The notes under the pieces are model-generated. The model saw nothing but the letters and a program-made list of their open reading frames with translations. It had not been told where the DNA came from and did no database searches. The translations under genes were made by a program, and so were the position numbers. A DNA stretch of 5,489 bases from Actinomycetota bacterium (GTDB lineage: Bacteria > Actinomycetota > Acidimicrobiia > Acidimicrobiales > Iamiaceae): NCBI GenBank assembly GCA_018268545.1, contig JAFDWI010000242.1, positions 1 through 5,489 on the forward strand. The letters run 5' to 3'. Position 1 is the first letter of the stretch; each line of letters begins with the position of its first letter. This document shows, one piece after another, positions 5,227 to 5,489 of the stretch.

Positions 5227-5489
5227 TCATGCCGGGTTCCACACGTCGATCGGGACATGGCGGGCCGCATGGGCGAAGTCCCGATCAGCGGTGAGCAGGG
5301 TGAGGTCGTTGGCGATGCAGACCTGCGCGATGAGCGCGTCGATCGCACCGAGCTGCACCCCCGCTCGGCGACACACCAGGCTCACGTCGGCGGCGCCCGC
5401 GTAGTCGGCACGGGTCGGCTCTACGAAGGGGATGGCCTGGAAATCGTGGTGGATCTGGTCGCGGGTGCGCTCACGGGTGAATCCGCGGA
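5227..5489 (-). CDS. VapC-like PIN-domain ribonuclease toxin, C-terminal part (5' end outside window)
   Basis: This is a minus-strand frame with 86 visible codons, open from the window edge to TGA at 5229-5227. It reads like the C-terminal half of a VapC toxin, a Mg-dependent RNase that in known cases cuts tRNA or rRNA. The visible fragment has FVEPTRADYAGAADV at 21-35, RRAGVQLGAIDALIAQV at 40-56, and LTLLTADRDFAHAARHVP at 62-79. D50 in GAIDALIA and D70 (or D68) in TADRDF are the two C-terminal acidic metal ligands of the PIN site; the N-terminal Asp and the middle Glu lie outside the window. A VapC is usually about 130 residues, so about one third is missing, and its VapB partner would be expected further right. 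The stop overlaps an ATG (ATGA, 5230-5227) of the frame leading into the RHH antitoxin. The fragment shows no sign of decay. Confidence 0.88.
   Translation of the reverse strand, partial: RGFTRERTRDQIHHDFQAIPFVEPTRADYAGAADVSLVCRRAGVQLGAIDALIAQVCIANDLTLLTADRDFAHAARHVPIDVWNPA

Noticed and set aside
4850..5404. A 184-codon plus-strand open frame over the toxin-antitoxin region
   Set aside because: It runs opposite to three minus-strand genes with clear family motifs and shows no motif of its own.
1..5489. CRISPR array, tRNA, rRNA, riboswitch, phage or IS genes
   Set aside because: I saw no regularly spaced repeats, conserved RNA motifs, transposase or integrase signatures on either strand.

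Overview
The window is high-GC DNA with a strong G/C bias at third codon positions. It most resembles a high-GC actinobacterium, and the protein wording leans toward the Acidimicrobiia (Ilumatobacter-like). That placement is recognition from reading and was not tested by a search. Coding density is very high. I see no rRNA, tRNA, CRISPR array, insertion sequence or prophage gene, and no gap over about 75 bases.

Left part (1-3039, + strand): a tightly packed housekeeping operon. It holds the 3' end of dxr (MEP-pathway reductoisomerase), a membrane-embedded site-2 zinc protease of the RseP/Rip1 family, and ispG (the [4Fe-4S] HMBPP synthase of the same pathway). dxr and the protease overlap by ATGA, and ispG starts 12 bases after the protease. 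The same order occurs in Mycobacterium tuberculosis (dxr-rip1-gcpE). The protease carries clade-type additions: a proline-rich N-terminal tail with an extra membrane segment, and a roughly 60-residue low-complexity linker before the third motif.

Middle part (3040-4619): a 57-base spacer with a GC-rich hairpin made from an 11-bp tandem repeat. It is followed by a TANNNT-type -10 box placed so that transcription would begin at the ATG of a complete aldehyde dehydrogenase of the succinate-semialdehyde dehydrogenase type. This gene appears to be a separate, probably leaderless, transcription unit. It converges on the minus-strand genes to its right, and a hairpin-forming spacer lies between them.

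Right part (4620-5489, - strand): two type II toxin-antitoxin pieces in a row. Reading leftward, these are the C-terminal half of a VapC-like PIN-domain toxin cut by the window edge, then a complete pair of ribbon-helix-helix antitoxin and RelE/ParE-family toxin that overlap by GTGA. Before the antitoxin is a locally AT-richer patch. It contains a near-consensus -10 box six bases from the ATG, and a perfect 9-bp inverted repeat overlapping that box, which together read as an autoregulated, leaderless promoter.

Nothing here is convincingly a new biological system. The points most worth a second look are the TA operator/promoter, the ATGA junction between vapC and the antitoxin reading frame, and the two-cysteine linker of the site-2 protease.
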